A stretch of DNA of 64,000 nucleotides from Chitinophaga polysaccharea (GCF_007829335.1 NZ_VIWO01000013.1:1-64000); one strand, 5' to 3'. Counted from the stretch's first letter, positions 35,068 through 43,590 are shown. Notes: generated by a model from the sequence alone, not told the origin. Program-made: numbers and translations.

Positions 35068-35466
35068 TTAGTCCAGTTTAATAGTCATCAAAATATAGAT
35101 CGTGGTAAAATCGCCGTTGGCGTTAAGGGTCTGGTCCGGTGTAGTAAACTCTTTGCGTCCGTCTGTACCGCCATCCAGTGTATAGCGGGTGCCTATCTTC
35201 CCGAATTCAATCTTCCGGGTATCGATATCGTCCCAAAACAGTTCTATTTTGGTAACGATGTGTACAAAGCTACCCTGCAGGCTTTTGGCGCTGCCGACTG
35301 CCATGGTATTGATATCGCCGGAAGCGTCCGATACTGCATCCGGTATGGGCAATTTGGTGTTGTCTGGCGCAATGGAAAAACATCGTGTCCAGGCAAATCC
35401 ATTGGTAGAGATATCAACAGCTAACTTAATTTGTTGAGTGCCGTTTCCGGCTGTGTAGTGATTCAT
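35068..35466 (-). CDS. small protein of unknown function, partner of the outer-membrane protein
   Basis: A 132-residue protein with no signal peptide and no hydrophobic span. It is rich in predicted beta strands (KLAVDISTNGFAW, SFVHIVTKIELFW, FTTIYILMTIKLD) and looks like a single beta-sandwich domain. I do not recognise it. It ends 2 bp before the start of the outer-membrane gene at 35065, so translational coupling is likely. The start at 35466 is the only ATG near the frame opening. Confidence 0.55.
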   Translation of the reverse strand: MNHYTAGNGTQQIKLAVDISTNGFAWTRCFSIAPDNTKLPIPDAVSDASGDINTMAVGSAKSLQGSFVHIVTKIELFWDDIDTRKIEFGKIGTRYTLDGGTDGRKEFTTPDQTLNANGDFTTIYILMTIKLD

Positions 35467-35587
35467 AGGGCTGACAATTTTTGAATGAATATGGATGATG
35501 CGTGTCGAAAGGCTGGCAAAGGCGTATTGTTGGTAATGCGTTACGCATAGAGATTTTCATTTCGGCTCACAGGATCCCTACAAAAAT

Positions 35588-35695
35588 AAAGCAAAAAGCG
35601 TAAAGCAAAAAGCCATTGAGGCAATGACCAATGCGATTTACATATTCGCAAAGATTATTCGCTTCAATGGCTTTTTGCTTTATGCTTTTTGCTTT
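35588..35695. repeat. long imperfect inverted repeat built of AAAGC units
   Basis: Left arm 35588-35620 pairs with right arm 35663-35695 over 32-33 bp, with only G-T pairs at 35600/35683 and 35620/35663; loop of about 42 nt. Each arm is itself an internal direct duplication of aaagcaaaaagc. The right arm continues with further gcttt units into the last codons and stop of the gene at 35701. It may serve as the terminator of that gene, but the length and internal duplication go beyond a normal terminator. Confidence 0.8.
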
Positions 35696-35700
35696 CAGCT

Positions 35701-36108
35701 TTATGCTTTATTCAGGGGAAAAAGCATGCGCAGGGCAGGAATACGCAGGAACAGGCTCACCCAGATCAGGATGCCAAAAACAATAGGGAAATAATAAGGC
35801 GCGTTTAACCGGCTCATAACGGCTACGGCCCCACCGAGGTAACAACTTACAAATACAGCTCCCAATACGGCCGTACGGGGAATGGCATACAGGATAGTAG
35901 CCAGCAGCAGTACGATGCCAATGCCCTGTACCTGGGTTTCAGGCCAGCCCAGCTGTGCGCTGCCTTGTACAGAAGCAGCCGCTTTAACTATTTTCATCAC
36001 TGCATCTACCAGCAGGAACAGTACGCAGAGGATGGTAATAACCCAGCCGGTAATATTGGCGCTTTTAGAAGGGTTCTTTGTGTTCATATACAATGTTTGA
36101 GTTTCCAT
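35701..36108 (-). CDS. DoxX-like integral membrane protein
   Basis: A 135-residue protein with four hydrophobic segments (about 20-43, 58-76, 80-99 and 103-120), resembling the DoxX-like family (segments GWVITILCVLFLLVDAVMKI and LLLATILYAIPRTAVLGAV). Met1 (36108) or Met8 (36087) may be the start. The last three codons (Asn-Lys-Ala, then TAA) lie in the AAAGC repeat, so the end of the protein appears to be set by the repeat. Divergent from the helicase gene; its own promoter box lies at 36153-36160. Confidence 0.82.
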   Translation of the reverse strand: METQTLYMNTKNPSKSANITGWVITILCVLFLLVDAVMKIVKAAASVQGSAQLGWPETQVQGIGIVLLLATILYAIPRTAVLGAVFVSCYLGGAVAVMSRLNAPYYFPIVFGILIWVSLFLRIPALRMLFPLNKA

Positions 36109-36152
36109 ACATTTAATTTTTTTGTTTGTTTTCTTGTGTGTGATTGACGATA

Positions 36153-36160
36153 CAAACTTA
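36153..36160 (-). promoter_or_regulatory. -7 promoter box of the DoxX-like gene at 35701
   Basis: TAAGTTTG on the minus strand, an exact TAnnTTTG match, 45 nt before the ATG at 36108. Confidence 0.5.
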
Positions 36161-36233
36161 GATCGATTCTCCAGGATTCCTGCTGGGGGAATCCGACATT
36201 CTTAATGGCCGATTGCGACAAAGCAGAACATCT

Positions 36234-36241
36234 TACCTTTG
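36234..36241 (+). promoter_or_regulatory. -7 promoter box directly before the helicase start
   Basis: TACCTTTG, an exact TAnnTTTG match, ending only 4 nt before the ATG at 36246. Bacteroidota transcripts begin a few bases after this box, so the mRNA would start at or next to the start codon. Confidence 0.55.
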
Positions 36242-36245
36242 CGCC

Positions 36246-38153
36246 ATGGATTATTTCAAAAAGCAGCTTGATTTGCTCAAAACGGAGCGGGAAGAAGACC
36301 GGAAATCTTATCAGCAAATGACCGAAAGCACGTCTGTAGCCGAACGCAGGGCAAATGGGCTAAGCTGGTATCCTATTGCCATCAGGGGGTCTGAAATGAG
36401 CCGGGGAGACTACCTCACCGTTGAAATAGAACGCACTACCCACCAGGATATTCCACATCAACTCCGTTTTGGCGCCTCTGCCGTGCTGTTTTCCAATCAT
36501 AACCGCAAAGACGACCATTTAGACGGTACCATCTCCTACCAGAGCGGCAACCGGCTGAAAATCACCCTGCGCACCGATGAGCTGCCCGATTGGGCCAACG
36601 ACGGCAAACTGGGTATAGACCTGCTGTTTGACGATAACAGCTACGATGAAATGCAGGCTGCCCTTAAACAGGCGGATGCCTTACCCGACAAGGACCCCAG
36701 CGCACGCCTGGTGAAAATCCTTACCGGGGAAATGGCGCCCGCTTTTCATACCGATCTGCCACCTTATACCAATCCCGCATTGAATGCCTCTCAACAGGCG
36801 GCGGTTCAAAAAATATTGACTGCCAATGACCTGGCGATCGTACATGGCCCTCCCGGCACCGGTAAAACCACTACGCTGGTACAGGCCATTAAGGCACTTA
36901 TCCGCCAGGATGGCCGGCAGATACTGGTAGTAGCTCCCAGCAACACGGCCGTAGACCTGCTCAGCGAAAAGTTGTCGGAAGAAGGACTCAATGTATTACG
37001 GGTAGGCAACCCTGCCCGGGTATCTGAGCGACTCATGTCGCTCACGCTCGACAGCAAAGTATCGGAGCACCCCAGTGTAAAGGAAATTAAGCGTTTGAAA
37101 AAACAGGCCAACGAATTCAGGGACATGGCCCACAAATACAAGCGCAACTTCGGCAAGGCGGAAAGGGAACAACGCAAAGCCCTGTTCGACGAAGCCCGCA
37201 AAATTATGAAGGAAGTCGGTAATACCGAACAATATATCATCGACGACCTCATTACCAAAGCGCAGGTCATCACCGCTACCCTCGTAGGGGCTAACCACTA
37301 TACTGTAAAAAATCAGCGCTATCATACTGTGGTGATCGACGAAGCGGGGCAAGCACTGGAACCGGCCTGCTGGATTCCCATCCTGAAAGGACAAAAGGTA
37401 GTACTGGCAGGCGACCATTGTCAGCTGTCGCCCACCATTAAGTCGGACGAAGCGGCGCGGAAAGGACTAAGTACCACCCTGCTGGAAAAGTGTACCGCGT
37501 TATACCCCGAAAGCGTTACCCTGCTGGAGGAACAATATCGCATGCATGAAACCATTATGGGATATTCTTCGCGTATTTTTTACGGAGATAAACTGAAAGC
37601 ACATGCCTCCGTGGCCGGCCACCTGCTATTTTCGGAAGACAGTCCGCTGTCGTTTGTAGATACCGCCGGTTGCGGCTTTGATGAAAAGCTGGAAGGCACC
37701 AGTACCACCAACCCGGAAGAAGCCGTATTCCTGTTTAAACATCTCACCCAGCTGGTAGCCTCATTGGGCACGTATTACCAGCCGAAAGATTTTCCTACGG
37801 TGGCAGTTATTTCTCCCTACAAACAACAAATACAGTTACTGAAAGAACAGCTTCAGCACTCACCGACGCTGCTTCCTTATGCTGATAAAATATCCGTGAA
37901 TACCATCGACAGCTTCCAGGGACAGGAGCGGGATATTGTATATATCAGTATGACCAGGAGTAATACGGAAAACAACATCGGCTTTTTGTCGGATACCCGC
38001 CGCATGAACGTTGCCATGACACGCGCCCGTAAGAAGCTGGTGGTAATAGGTGATAGCGGCACCCTGTCGGGGTTTGGATTTTATGCCAGCTTTATCAGCT
38101 ATGCAGAAAGTAAAAACGCTTACCAGAGTGCCTGGGAGTTTATGGATATCTAG
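36246..38153 (+). CDS. UPF1/SMUBP2-like superfamily 1 helicase
   Basis: A 635-residue cytoplasmic helicase of the UPF1-like SF1B group (IGHMBP2/Dna2 type in annotation). N-terminal beta-barrel-like region (about 1-165), then the helicase core: Walker A GPPGTGKTTT (201-210), motif Ia PSNTAVDLLSEKL (231-243), Walker B VVIDEAGQALEP (362-373), motif III AGDHCQLSPT, motif IV/V with VISPYKQQIQLL and SVNTIDSFQGQERDIV, motif VI MNVAMTRARKKLVVIGD. A coiled, charged insert lies between Ia and II (about 275-330). It should unwind 5'-to-3' on RNA or DNA. Start at 36246 is preferred over the TTG at 36213, which lies upstream of the promoter box. Confidence 0.93.
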   Translation: MDYFKKQLDLLKTEREEDRKSYQQMTESTSVAERRANGLSWYPIAIRGSEMSRGDYLTVEIERTTHQDIPHQLRFGASAVLFSNHNRKDDHLDGTISYQSGNRLKITLRTDELPDWANDGKLGIDLLFDDNSYDEMQAALKQADALPDKDPSARLVKILTGEMAPAFHTDLPPYTNPALNASQQAAVQKILTANDLAIVHGPPGTGKTTTLVQAIKALIRQDGRQILVVAPSNTAVDLLSEKLSEEGLNVLRVGNPARVSERLMSLTLDSKVSEHPSVKEIKRLKKQANEFRDMAHKYKRNFGKAEREQRKALFDEARKIMKEVGNTEQYIIDDLITKAQVITATLVGANHYTVKNQRYHTVVIDEAGQALEPACWIPILKGQKVVLAGDHCQLSPTIKSDEAARKGLSTTLLEKCTALYPESVTLLEEQYRMHETIMGYSSRIFYGDKLKAHASVAGHLLFSEDSPLSFVDTAGCGFDEKLEGTSTTNPEEAVFLFKHLTQLVASLGTYYQPKDFPTVAVISPYKQQIQLLKEQLQHSPTLLPYADKISVNTIDSFQGQERDIVYISMTRSNTENNIGFLSDTRRMNVAMTRARKKLVVIGDSGTLSGFGFYASFISYAESKNAYQSAWEFMDI

Positions 38154-38164
38154 TGGGGTGGCGA

Positions 38165-38812
38165 CTACGGCTTCAGCAATTTAAAGGCGTGGTTCCATCT
38201 ATTCTGCAAAAAGCCTGGTATACACCACAGGATACATAACGGTTCTATGGCGCGGGCGGCTACCGCAGTGCCCATATCTTCTGTTTCCCAGCCAAAGGCC
38301 GTCAGTATATCCGTTACCGTTGTCCTGGCGGCGGCATTATTACCACAAATAAACATGGTAGGCTTTCCTCCCGGCAGCTGCGGTTTGTACATCAGCGCAT
38401 TCCCTACGCTATTAAAAGCTTTCACCACGCTGGCTTCGGGAATAAGGCCCTGAATTTTTTCCATCAGGGAGCTGTTCTGCTCTGTAAAAAATTTCAGCAC
38501 CCCGCTTTCAGGCGGTGCGGCTGCAATGGGGTTGGTGGTGTCGATCACCACTTTACCGGCGAAGTTGGACAGGCCGGCCTGTTGTACGGCCGATTCTGCC
38601 GCGCTGCCGGCTACACTGAGTACCAGCATTTCACCGAATTGGGCAGTAGCCTCGAAGGTGCCGGTTTGGCCTTTCGGATTTTTGCTCTTCCAGTTCTTCA
38701 CTTCTTCTTTATCCGGGTTACGGGTACCCAGCATTACCTCATGTCCTTCAGTTAAAAATGCGGTGGCCAGCGTTTGTCCCACGTCGCCGGATCCGATAAT
38801 ACCTACTTTCAT
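38165..38812 (-). CDS. NADPH-dependent F420 reductase-like / NAD(P)-binding protein
   Basis: A 215-residue Rossmann-fold protein. The dinucleotide site GSGDVGQTLATAF (8-20) follows strand MKVGIIG, and the TRNPDKEEV segment (about 30-38) after the second strand carries the Arg typical of NADP preference. Homologues are annotated as NADPH-dependent F420 reductase or NADP oxidoreductase with F420-dependent domain; as Bacteroidota generally lack F420, the second substrate is probably something else. Start at the ATG at 38812; the longer in-frame reading has an unlikely basic N-terminus. Convergent with the helicase gene, 11 bp apart. Confidence 0.85.
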   Translation of the reverse strand: MKVGIIGSGDVGQTLATAFLTEGHEVMLGTRNPDKEEVKNWKSKNPKGQTGTFEATAQFGEMLVLSVAGSAAESAVQQAGLSNFAGKVVIDTTNPIAAAPPESGVLKFFTEQNSSLMEKIQGLIPEASVVKAFNSVGNALMYKPQLPGGKPTMFICGNNAAARTTVTDILTAFGWETEDMGTAVAARAIEPLCILWCIPGFLQNRWNHAFKLLKP

Positions 38813-38951
38813 AGTTGCATTGTTTTTGAAACGTTTTTTACAATATATGTCGGTGTTAATACGGGGTATTTTGCGCAATGCCGGTCTACTGTGCTAATAT
38901 CGGGATGATATAGCGCCAGAAGATACGAATTTAGTGCTGATAATTTTCCAT

Positions 38952-39869
38952 TTATGGCCAGGCAGCCATTACGGCCCACAGTTGTTTATTAAATGCAGTG
39001 CGTTGCTCAAACATGGGAAAATGGCCGGATTGCTGGATCCAGTACAATTGTATGGCAGGGCGGATTACTTTCAGTTCATACGTATAAAACGCCAGTGCAT
39101 CCTGGGCGCCGGCAATAATGTGTACCGGGCCTTTATAATGAAATAAATTTTTACTGAGATCGTAATGCACCCGGTTCAGATCGCTGATCATGAGCTGCTG
39201 CATTGTCCCATTGGGCTTTGCTGCATAGATCTTTGCCATAAAGCTATCGATCAGCGATTTGTTATAAATATAACCAAGCCGGATGGTTCGGTTATACAAC
39301 ACAGAATCTGCGGCTGTTCCCTTACCCGCTTCTATCTTTTTGCCCAGTGAATCCCATAATACCAAATCTGCAGTACCTAAATGGGAGCGCAGGTTATTGA
39401 CATGCGTAGTGAGCAGGTCGGGCGAAAATTTGTAATAGCCGGGATTTACCAGTACCAGTGCGCGTACCTTATCGGGGTACTTCGCGGCAAAGCTCATGGC
39501 CAGCATAGCGCCCCAGGAATGACCGTAAAAAACGGCCTGTTTAAGATGAAGATGTTGTAACAACCGGTCCAGATCTTCCACCGCCGATTGCAGGGTAATA
39601 GTGGTACTATCAAATGGTACGGGAATCGATAAACCGGTGCCACGTTGTTCCGGTAAAATGGCGCGGTATTTTTTGCTGAGTTCTATGGCTACTTCTTCCT
39701 GCTGCAAGCAAGAGTTGCCGGGGCCACCAGACAAAACAATTACCGGCGCTCCGGCGCCATAGGTATGAAAGTAAAGATAACCATTCGGGTATTTGAGAGA
39801 GTCCAGTTGCTGTGCATGGCCTGTTACAATAAAGGCCAGCAGCATGGTTAACAACGCGGGTATTTTCAT
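38952..39869 (-). CDS. exported alpha/beta hydrolase, proline-iminopeptidase-like
   Basis: A 305-residue hydrolase with a signal peptide (1-19, ending GHAQ). The catalytic triad is readable: Ser118 in GHSWG, Asp257 in AGAQDAL, His283 in QSGHFP; the oxyanion segment SGGPGNSC lies at 47-54, typical of the proline-iminopeptidase / S33 subgroup. A cap domain covers about 145-235. Periplasmic location follows from the signal peptide. Substrate not determinable; S33 exopeptidase or small ester hydrolysis. Divergent from the LysE-type gene. Confidence 0.88.
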   Translation of the reverse strand: MKIPALLTMLLAFIVTGHAQQLDSLKYPNGYLYFHTYGAGAPVIVLSGGPGNSCLQQEEVAIELSKKYRAILPEQRGTGLSIPVPFDSTTITLQSAVEDLDRLLQHLHLKQAVFYGHSWGAMLAMSFAAKYPDKVRALVLVNPGYYKFSPDLLTTHVNNLRSHLGTADLVLWDSLGKKIEAGKGTAADSVLYNRTIRLGYIYNKSLIDSFMAKIYAAKPNGTMQQLMISDLNRVHYDLSKNLFHYKGPVHIIAGAQDALAFYTYELKVIRPAIQLYWIQQSGHFPMFEQRTAFNKQLWAVMAAWP

Positions 39870-39977
39870 ATAGATCAGGTTGAAACAATAAACTGGCTAT
39901 TAAAGTACGGCTATTTCCTGAACTGGCATGGGGTGGCTTTTTTTATTTGTACCTTACCACCTCTTTATCTGCGTATC

Positions 39978-40613
39978 ATGTTACCGATCAGTCAACTCTT
40001 ATTATTTGCGTTTGCCGCGTTGCTCATGGTATTAGTGCCCGGGCCTAATATGATTTATTTAATTTCCCGCTCCGTAACACAGGGCAAGAAAGCGGGGCTG
40101 ATTTCCCTGGCCGGGGTGGCCTGCGGGTTCCTTTTTCACATTACGCTGGTATCATTTGGACTTACAGCCGTGTTGCTGGCTGTTCCCTTCGCCTATACCG
40201 GGCTAAAAATGGCGGGCAGCCTTTACCTCCTTTACCTGGCCTGGCAGGCGGTAAAGCCGGGAGGGAAGGGATTATTCGACAACACCCGGACCTTAGCTGC
40301 CGATTCCCCTATGAAGTTATTCAGTATGGGGTTATTTACCAATATGCTCAATCCCAAAGTGGCAGTATTTTACCTGTCGTTTTTCCCCCAGTTTATTAAG
40401 CCTGCCTATGGGTCGGTGCTTGCCCAGAGTTTTATGCTGGGCATCACCCAGATCTGTGTAAGCATCTCTGTAAATTTTATCATCATATTATTTGCCGCCC
40501 GGGTGACGAGCTGGTTTGCGGCCAATCCCCGGTGGGTGAAAACGCAAAAGTGGTTTATGGCGGGCATTTTCGGAAGTCTTGCCCTGAAAATGGCGCTGGA
40601 TAAGGGGAAATAA
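39978..40613 (+). CDS. LysE/RhtB family amino-acid exporter
   Basis: A 211-residue inner-membrane exporter with about six hydrophobic segments. The N-terminal motif AALLMVLVPGPNMIYLISRS with the PGPN signature, followed by GKKAGLISLAGVACGF, identifies the LysE/RhtB superfamily (amino-acid or amino-acid-derivative efflux). The FTNMLNPKVAVFYLSFFPQF segment is also characteristic. The ATG at 39978 is chosen over the GTG at 39933 because it begins exactly at the family N-terminus. Exported compound unknown. Confidence 0.92.
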   Translation: MLPISQLLLFAFAALLMVLVPGPNMIYLISRSVTQGKKAGLISLAGVACGFLFHITLVSFGLTAVLLAVPFAYTGLKMAGSLYLLYLAWQAVKPGGKGLFDNTRTLAADSPMKLFSMGLFTNMLNPKVAVFYLSFFPQFIKPAYGSVLAQSFMLGITQICVSISVNFIIILFAARVTSWFAANPRWVKTQKWFMAGIFGSLALKMALDKGK

Positions 40614-40640
40614 TTCCTTGCCGGGGAGCTTAAAACGGGG

Positions 40641-40648
40641 TATCTTTG
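40641..40648 (+). promoter_or_regulatory. -7 promoter box of the J-domain/KTSC gene
   Basis: TATCTTTG, an exact TAnnTTTG match, 72 nt before the ATG at 40721, giving a leader of about 65 nt. Confidence 0.5.
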
Positions 40649-40720
40649 CGCTTTTTTACCGCAAAATAGATGGTAGCCGGTTCCTGGTGATCAGCCTGTT
40701 TATTTTTGAACCCATATGTG

Positions 40721-41170
40721 ATGAGTAAAATAGTTGATTACCGGAAGTTGCTGGGCGTAACCAAAACAACCGAGTTAAAAGAATTAAAAAGCGTTTACAG
40801 GAACCTGATGAAGGAACTGCATCCTGATAAATTAGTAGACTTTGAAGAGGAACAAAAGCTGGAAGCAGAAGCCAAAAGTAAAGCAGTGATAGAAGCCTAC
40901 CATTTCCTGGTAAGCATCGCTCCTGAAACTATTGCCGCCGCGTTGCCCCAGTATACTGAAACTATCTCTGCCTCTACCATCCTGGATTTCAGTTACGAGA
41001 AACAAACCTTGCAATTGAATTTCCAGGATGGCAGCAGCTACGAGTACCTCGATGTACCCAAAGCATTATATGTGAAGCTGATCAACTCCGATACGCCAGG
41101 CAGGTTTTGCCGCCGGCATATTTACCATGAGTTTGTGTATCGCCGGGTAAGCAAAGCGATGGAGGCTTAA
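40721..41170 (+). CDS. J-domain protein fused to a KTSC domain
   Basis: A 149-residue cytoplasmic protein in two parts. Residues about 5-70 are a J-domain with the HPD motif at 34-36 (MKELHPDKLVD), which stimulates the ATPase of an Hsp70. Residues about 86-145 are a KTSC domain (SASTILDFSYEKQTLQLNF, YEYLDVPKALYVKL, GRFCRRHIYHEFVYRRV); KTSC is found in single-domain proteins and next to lysyl-tRNA synthetase domains, possibly in RNA or nucleic-acid contexts. The combination suggests delivery of Hsp70 to a KTSC target. The ATG at 40721 is preferred over an upstream in-frame TTG. Confidence 0.88.
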   Translation: MSKIVDYRKLLGVTKTTELKELKSVYRNLMKELHPDKLVDFEEEQKLEAEAKSKAVIEAYHFLVSIAPETIAAALPQYTETISASTILDFSYEKQTLQLNFQDGSSYEYLDVPKALYVKLINSDTPGRFCRRHIYHEFVYRRVSKAMEA

Positions 41171-41245
41171 ACACGCTGTCTGCAACAGGTTCCATCACAT
41201 TTCTCAGTAGCAATGCCAATAAAATAGCAGAAATCTGAAAAAAAA

Positions 41246-41276
41246 TTTGGCGAAATGCTTTGTCTGCTTATCTTTG
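41246..41276 (+). promoter_or_regulatory. promoter of tRNA-Leu
   Basis: TTTG at 41246-41249, 19 nt, TATCTTTG at 41269-41276: an exact full Bacteroidota promoter. The mature tRNA starts 24 nt downstream. Confidence 0.85.
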
Positions 41277-41299
41277 CAACCCCTGACACAATATCAGTT

Positions 41300-41383
41300 G
41301 CCCAGATGGCGAAATTGGTAGACGCACTGTGTTCAGGTCGCAGCGCCTGCAAGGGTGTGCTGGTTCGAATCCAGTTCTGGGCA
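41300..41383 (+). tRNA. tRNA-Leu (CAG anticodon)
   Basis: 84 nt. Acceptor stem GCCCAGA (41300-41306) pairs with TCTGGGC (41376-41382), discriminator A at 41383. The D arm is GCG/CGC with GGTAGA in the loop; the anticodon stem CTGTG/CGCAG closes the loop TTCAGGT, giving anticodon CAG (reads CUG). A long variable arm and the T loop TTCGAAT follow, as expected for a class II leucine tRNA. CCA is not encoded. Confidence 0.96.
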
Positions 41384-41389
41384 CAAAAG

Positions 41390-41431
41390 TGGACAAATCG
41401 AGATTGATCTTGGTTTGTCCATTTTTATTTT
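41390..41431 (+). terminator. rho-independent terminator of tRNA-Leu
   Basis: 8-bp perfect stem (41390-41397 with 41414-41421), 16-nt loop, then TTTTTATTTT. It starts 6 nt after the tRNA 3' end. Confidence 0.88.
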
Positions 41432-41685
41432 CGGGAAGATCTGCGGCTGGCGCGGGTATTATCTGAATGACTTTGTTGAGTGGGGCGGTTCGATAATTGA
41501 GTCCGGAGAAAGTGAGTTTTTCCCAGAGAAATCGAACCACATTTTCCTATACAATTGCATTATTTTCTCACTGCATTAACTTCCAATTAACGCTTCCCAT
41601 TCTTTCCTTATCTAATTTTCAGGTTATTCATTTAACATGAATCCGGCATTCCAAAATATTGGATTGCTGATAAAGAATAAGTATA

Positions 41686-42705
41686 ATGGCAAGAGGGAAA
41701 AATGCAACATCAATAGAACAATCTTTATTTAATGAGCTTTCACAGCTCATCGAGCAAAGCCAGCGGCAAGTATTTTCACATGCTAACAGTACCCTTACTA
41801 TACTTTTCTGGCAGATTGGCAAACGCATTAACGATGAAATCCTTAGAAATAAGCGGGCGGAGTATGCAAAACAGATTGTGTCGACACTGTCGACACAATT
41901 AAAGAGTCAATATGGAAGAAACTTTGAGATAAGGAATTTAAGGAGAATGATGCAATTTGCCGAGCAATTCACAAAACTGGAGATTATCTTACCGCTGTCA
42001 CAACAACTGAGTTGGTCGCATTTCGTGGAATTATTGCCGTTGAAGAATCCGGATGCAAAGCTATTCTATGCACAGTTGGCTGTTAATCAGGCGCTCGGTA
42101 TAAGAGATTTGCGGAAACAAATTTCAACCAAAACATTTGAGCGGACAGGTATTGCGAATATACAAAATACCAGTAACCATCCAGCTATTAATGACAATTT
42201 CAAAAACCCGTATTTTTTGGACTTTCTGGGGTTACAAAATACCTATATGGAAAAGGATCTCGAAGAAGCTATACTTCGGGAACTAGAAGCTTTCATATTG
42301 GAGCTGGGAAAAGGGTTTGCTTTCATAGAGCGTCAGAAAAGGATGATTATTGACGGCGAAGATTTTCATTTAGATCTGTTGTTTTATCATCGAAATTTAA
42401 AACGCCTCGTAGCTGTTGAATTGAAACTGGGGAAATTCGAAGCCCAACACAAGGGACAAATGGAATTGTATTTAAAGTGGCTGGATAAATACGAAAAGCA
42501 AGAAGGAGAACAATCCCCGATTGGCTTGATCTTATGTGCTGAAAGCAAACGAGAACGAGTAGAGTTGTTGGAAATGCACAAGGATGGGATTGTGGTAGCG
42601 GAATACTGGACAGAACTACCTCCTAAAAAAGAGTTGGAGAAAAAGATACATCATCTCTTCCTTGAAGCTAAGGAGAGGATTGAACATAAGAAGGTGCTGG
42701 AGTAA
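41686..42705 (+). CDS. DUF1016 / YhcG-type PDDEXK nuclease protein
   Basis: A 339-residue protein with N-terminal DUF1016_N helices (about 10-150, including the LSWSHFVELLPL and YAQLAVNQALGIRDLRKQI segments) and a C-terminal PD-(D/E)xK nuclease domain (about 180-330). The nuclease residues are visible: Asp230 (DFHLDLLFYH) and Glu245-Leu-Lys247 (LVAVELKLGKF). Proteins of this family are often linked to restriction systems and mobile DNA; their targets are not defined. Here it stands alone just after tRNA-Leu and before a decayed stretch, as expected for cargo of an old insertion. Base composition looks more AT-rich than in the genes before 41 kb. Confidence 0.93.
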   Translation: MARGKNATSIEQSLFNELSQLIEQSQRQVFSHANSTLTILFWQIGKRINDEILRNKRAEYAKQIVSTLSTQLKSQYGRNFEIRNLRRMMQFAEQFTKLEIILPLSQQLSWSHFVELLPLKNPDAKLFYAQLAVNQALGIRDLRKQISTKTFERTGIANIQNTSNHPAINDNFKNPYFLDFLGLQNTYMEKDLEEAILRELEAFILELGKGFAFIERQKRMIIDGEDFHLDLLFYHRNLKRLVAVELKLGKFEAQHKGQMELYLKWLDKYEKQEGEQSPIGLILCAESKRERVELLEMHKDGIVVAEYWTELPPKKELEKKIHHLFLEAKERIEHKKVLE

Positions 42706-43118
42706 TAGCGTAGTCAATTATACTTCGAATGCGTCAGCATGAGGAAATTGATCGTTTGGGTTTTACCAAAACATAGCTGGCAGCCAGGCAATGGCCTATC
42801 AACACTCTCTTTTCATCAGCAAATAAAATCTAGATGATCCATTTTTAAGCTGATGAAAAGAATAATAATTCACTTGGTCTACTAGCTGAACTTGTACTGC
42901 ATGCTATCCGGAAGTAGCCTTTGGTTCGAGAAAAGTACACTCCGGTGCACTAAAGCGGAGAGGTCGGAGAATTCTCCGGCCTCTTCTTTTTTCCTCTTCT
43001 TCTTGCCCTGCTTATCAGCTCTAATCCCAGATCGTTTTGCCAACCAGGCTAGCATCAGGAAAATATCTGTAATTTTTCACTAAACGAAGTTAAAATAGAA
43101 TCTGCCCGGGAATAAACA
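42706..43118. other. 413-bp stretch without a gene
   Basis: No reading frame of coding character on either strand. The only structure seen is the terminator-like hairpin at 42958-42992. The stretch separates the nuclease gene from the permease remnant and is part of a decayed zone. Confidence 0.6.
42958..42992 (+). terminator. terminator-like hairpin with T tract
   Basis: Arms 42958-42971 and 42972-42985 pair over up to 14 bp with one G-T pair around an adjacent palindromic centre, followed on the plus strand by a T-rich tail (ttcttttttcc). Possible terminator for the DUF1016 transcript, 250 bp after its stop. Confidence 0.5.
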
Positions 43119-43590
43119 CTATTCGGCGCGTAATCGTTCTATGGGATTTGCTTTAGCTGCCTGAAATACTTTAGTGCCAATGATAACACTGCAGCAAAGC
43201 AATACAATTAAAAATGTACCTATGTATGGCGTTGGGCCGGTATCAGCATGATACTTGTAAATAAACTGGAAAATAAGCTTGCTGGTAAACAAGTAGCCCA
43301 AAGCTGAACCAACCACAAATGCAATCAGGAGAATGCGGATAAATTCCCGGTTAACTAATCCAATAATTTGCAGTACCGATGCACCAAGTACTTTGCGAAT
43401 ACCAATTTCTTTACTGCGCTTGTCTATATTCAACGAATTTGGGCAAATAAGCCTGATGCAGACAACAGCAACGTAACTATGGCCAGAAAAAAAGCGATCA
43501 ACCTGAAACTTTGCGTCATCCTGATTTCTTTTTCAATTAAATCTGACTGTAAATAACCCCGGTATGGTAGTTATATCGAACCACACAACG
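43119..43590 (-). pseudogene. 3' remnant of an FtsX/MacB-type ABC transporter permease
   Basis: Residues readable at 43119-43433 are the C-terminal end of an FtsX-type permease: the KRSKEIGIRKVLGASV box, two membrane segments and the ending AKANPIERLRAE. The preceding part continues in another frame (about 43437-43590) as SDLIEKEIRMTQSFRLIAFF followed by VTLLLSASGLFAQIR and a stop, with a frameshift at about 43434-43437. Further upstream the frame is closed by a stop, so the N-terminal three quarters of the usual 800-residue protein are missing. A decayed gene; an in-frame TTG would allow a 104-residue fragment but this is not a functional permease. Confidence 0.85.

Noticed and set aside
43119..43433. 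104-residue permease fragment as an intact small gene
   Set aside because: It is only the C-terminal tail of an FtsX permease, starts at a TTG, and the coding sequence continues upstream in another frame, so it is a remnant.
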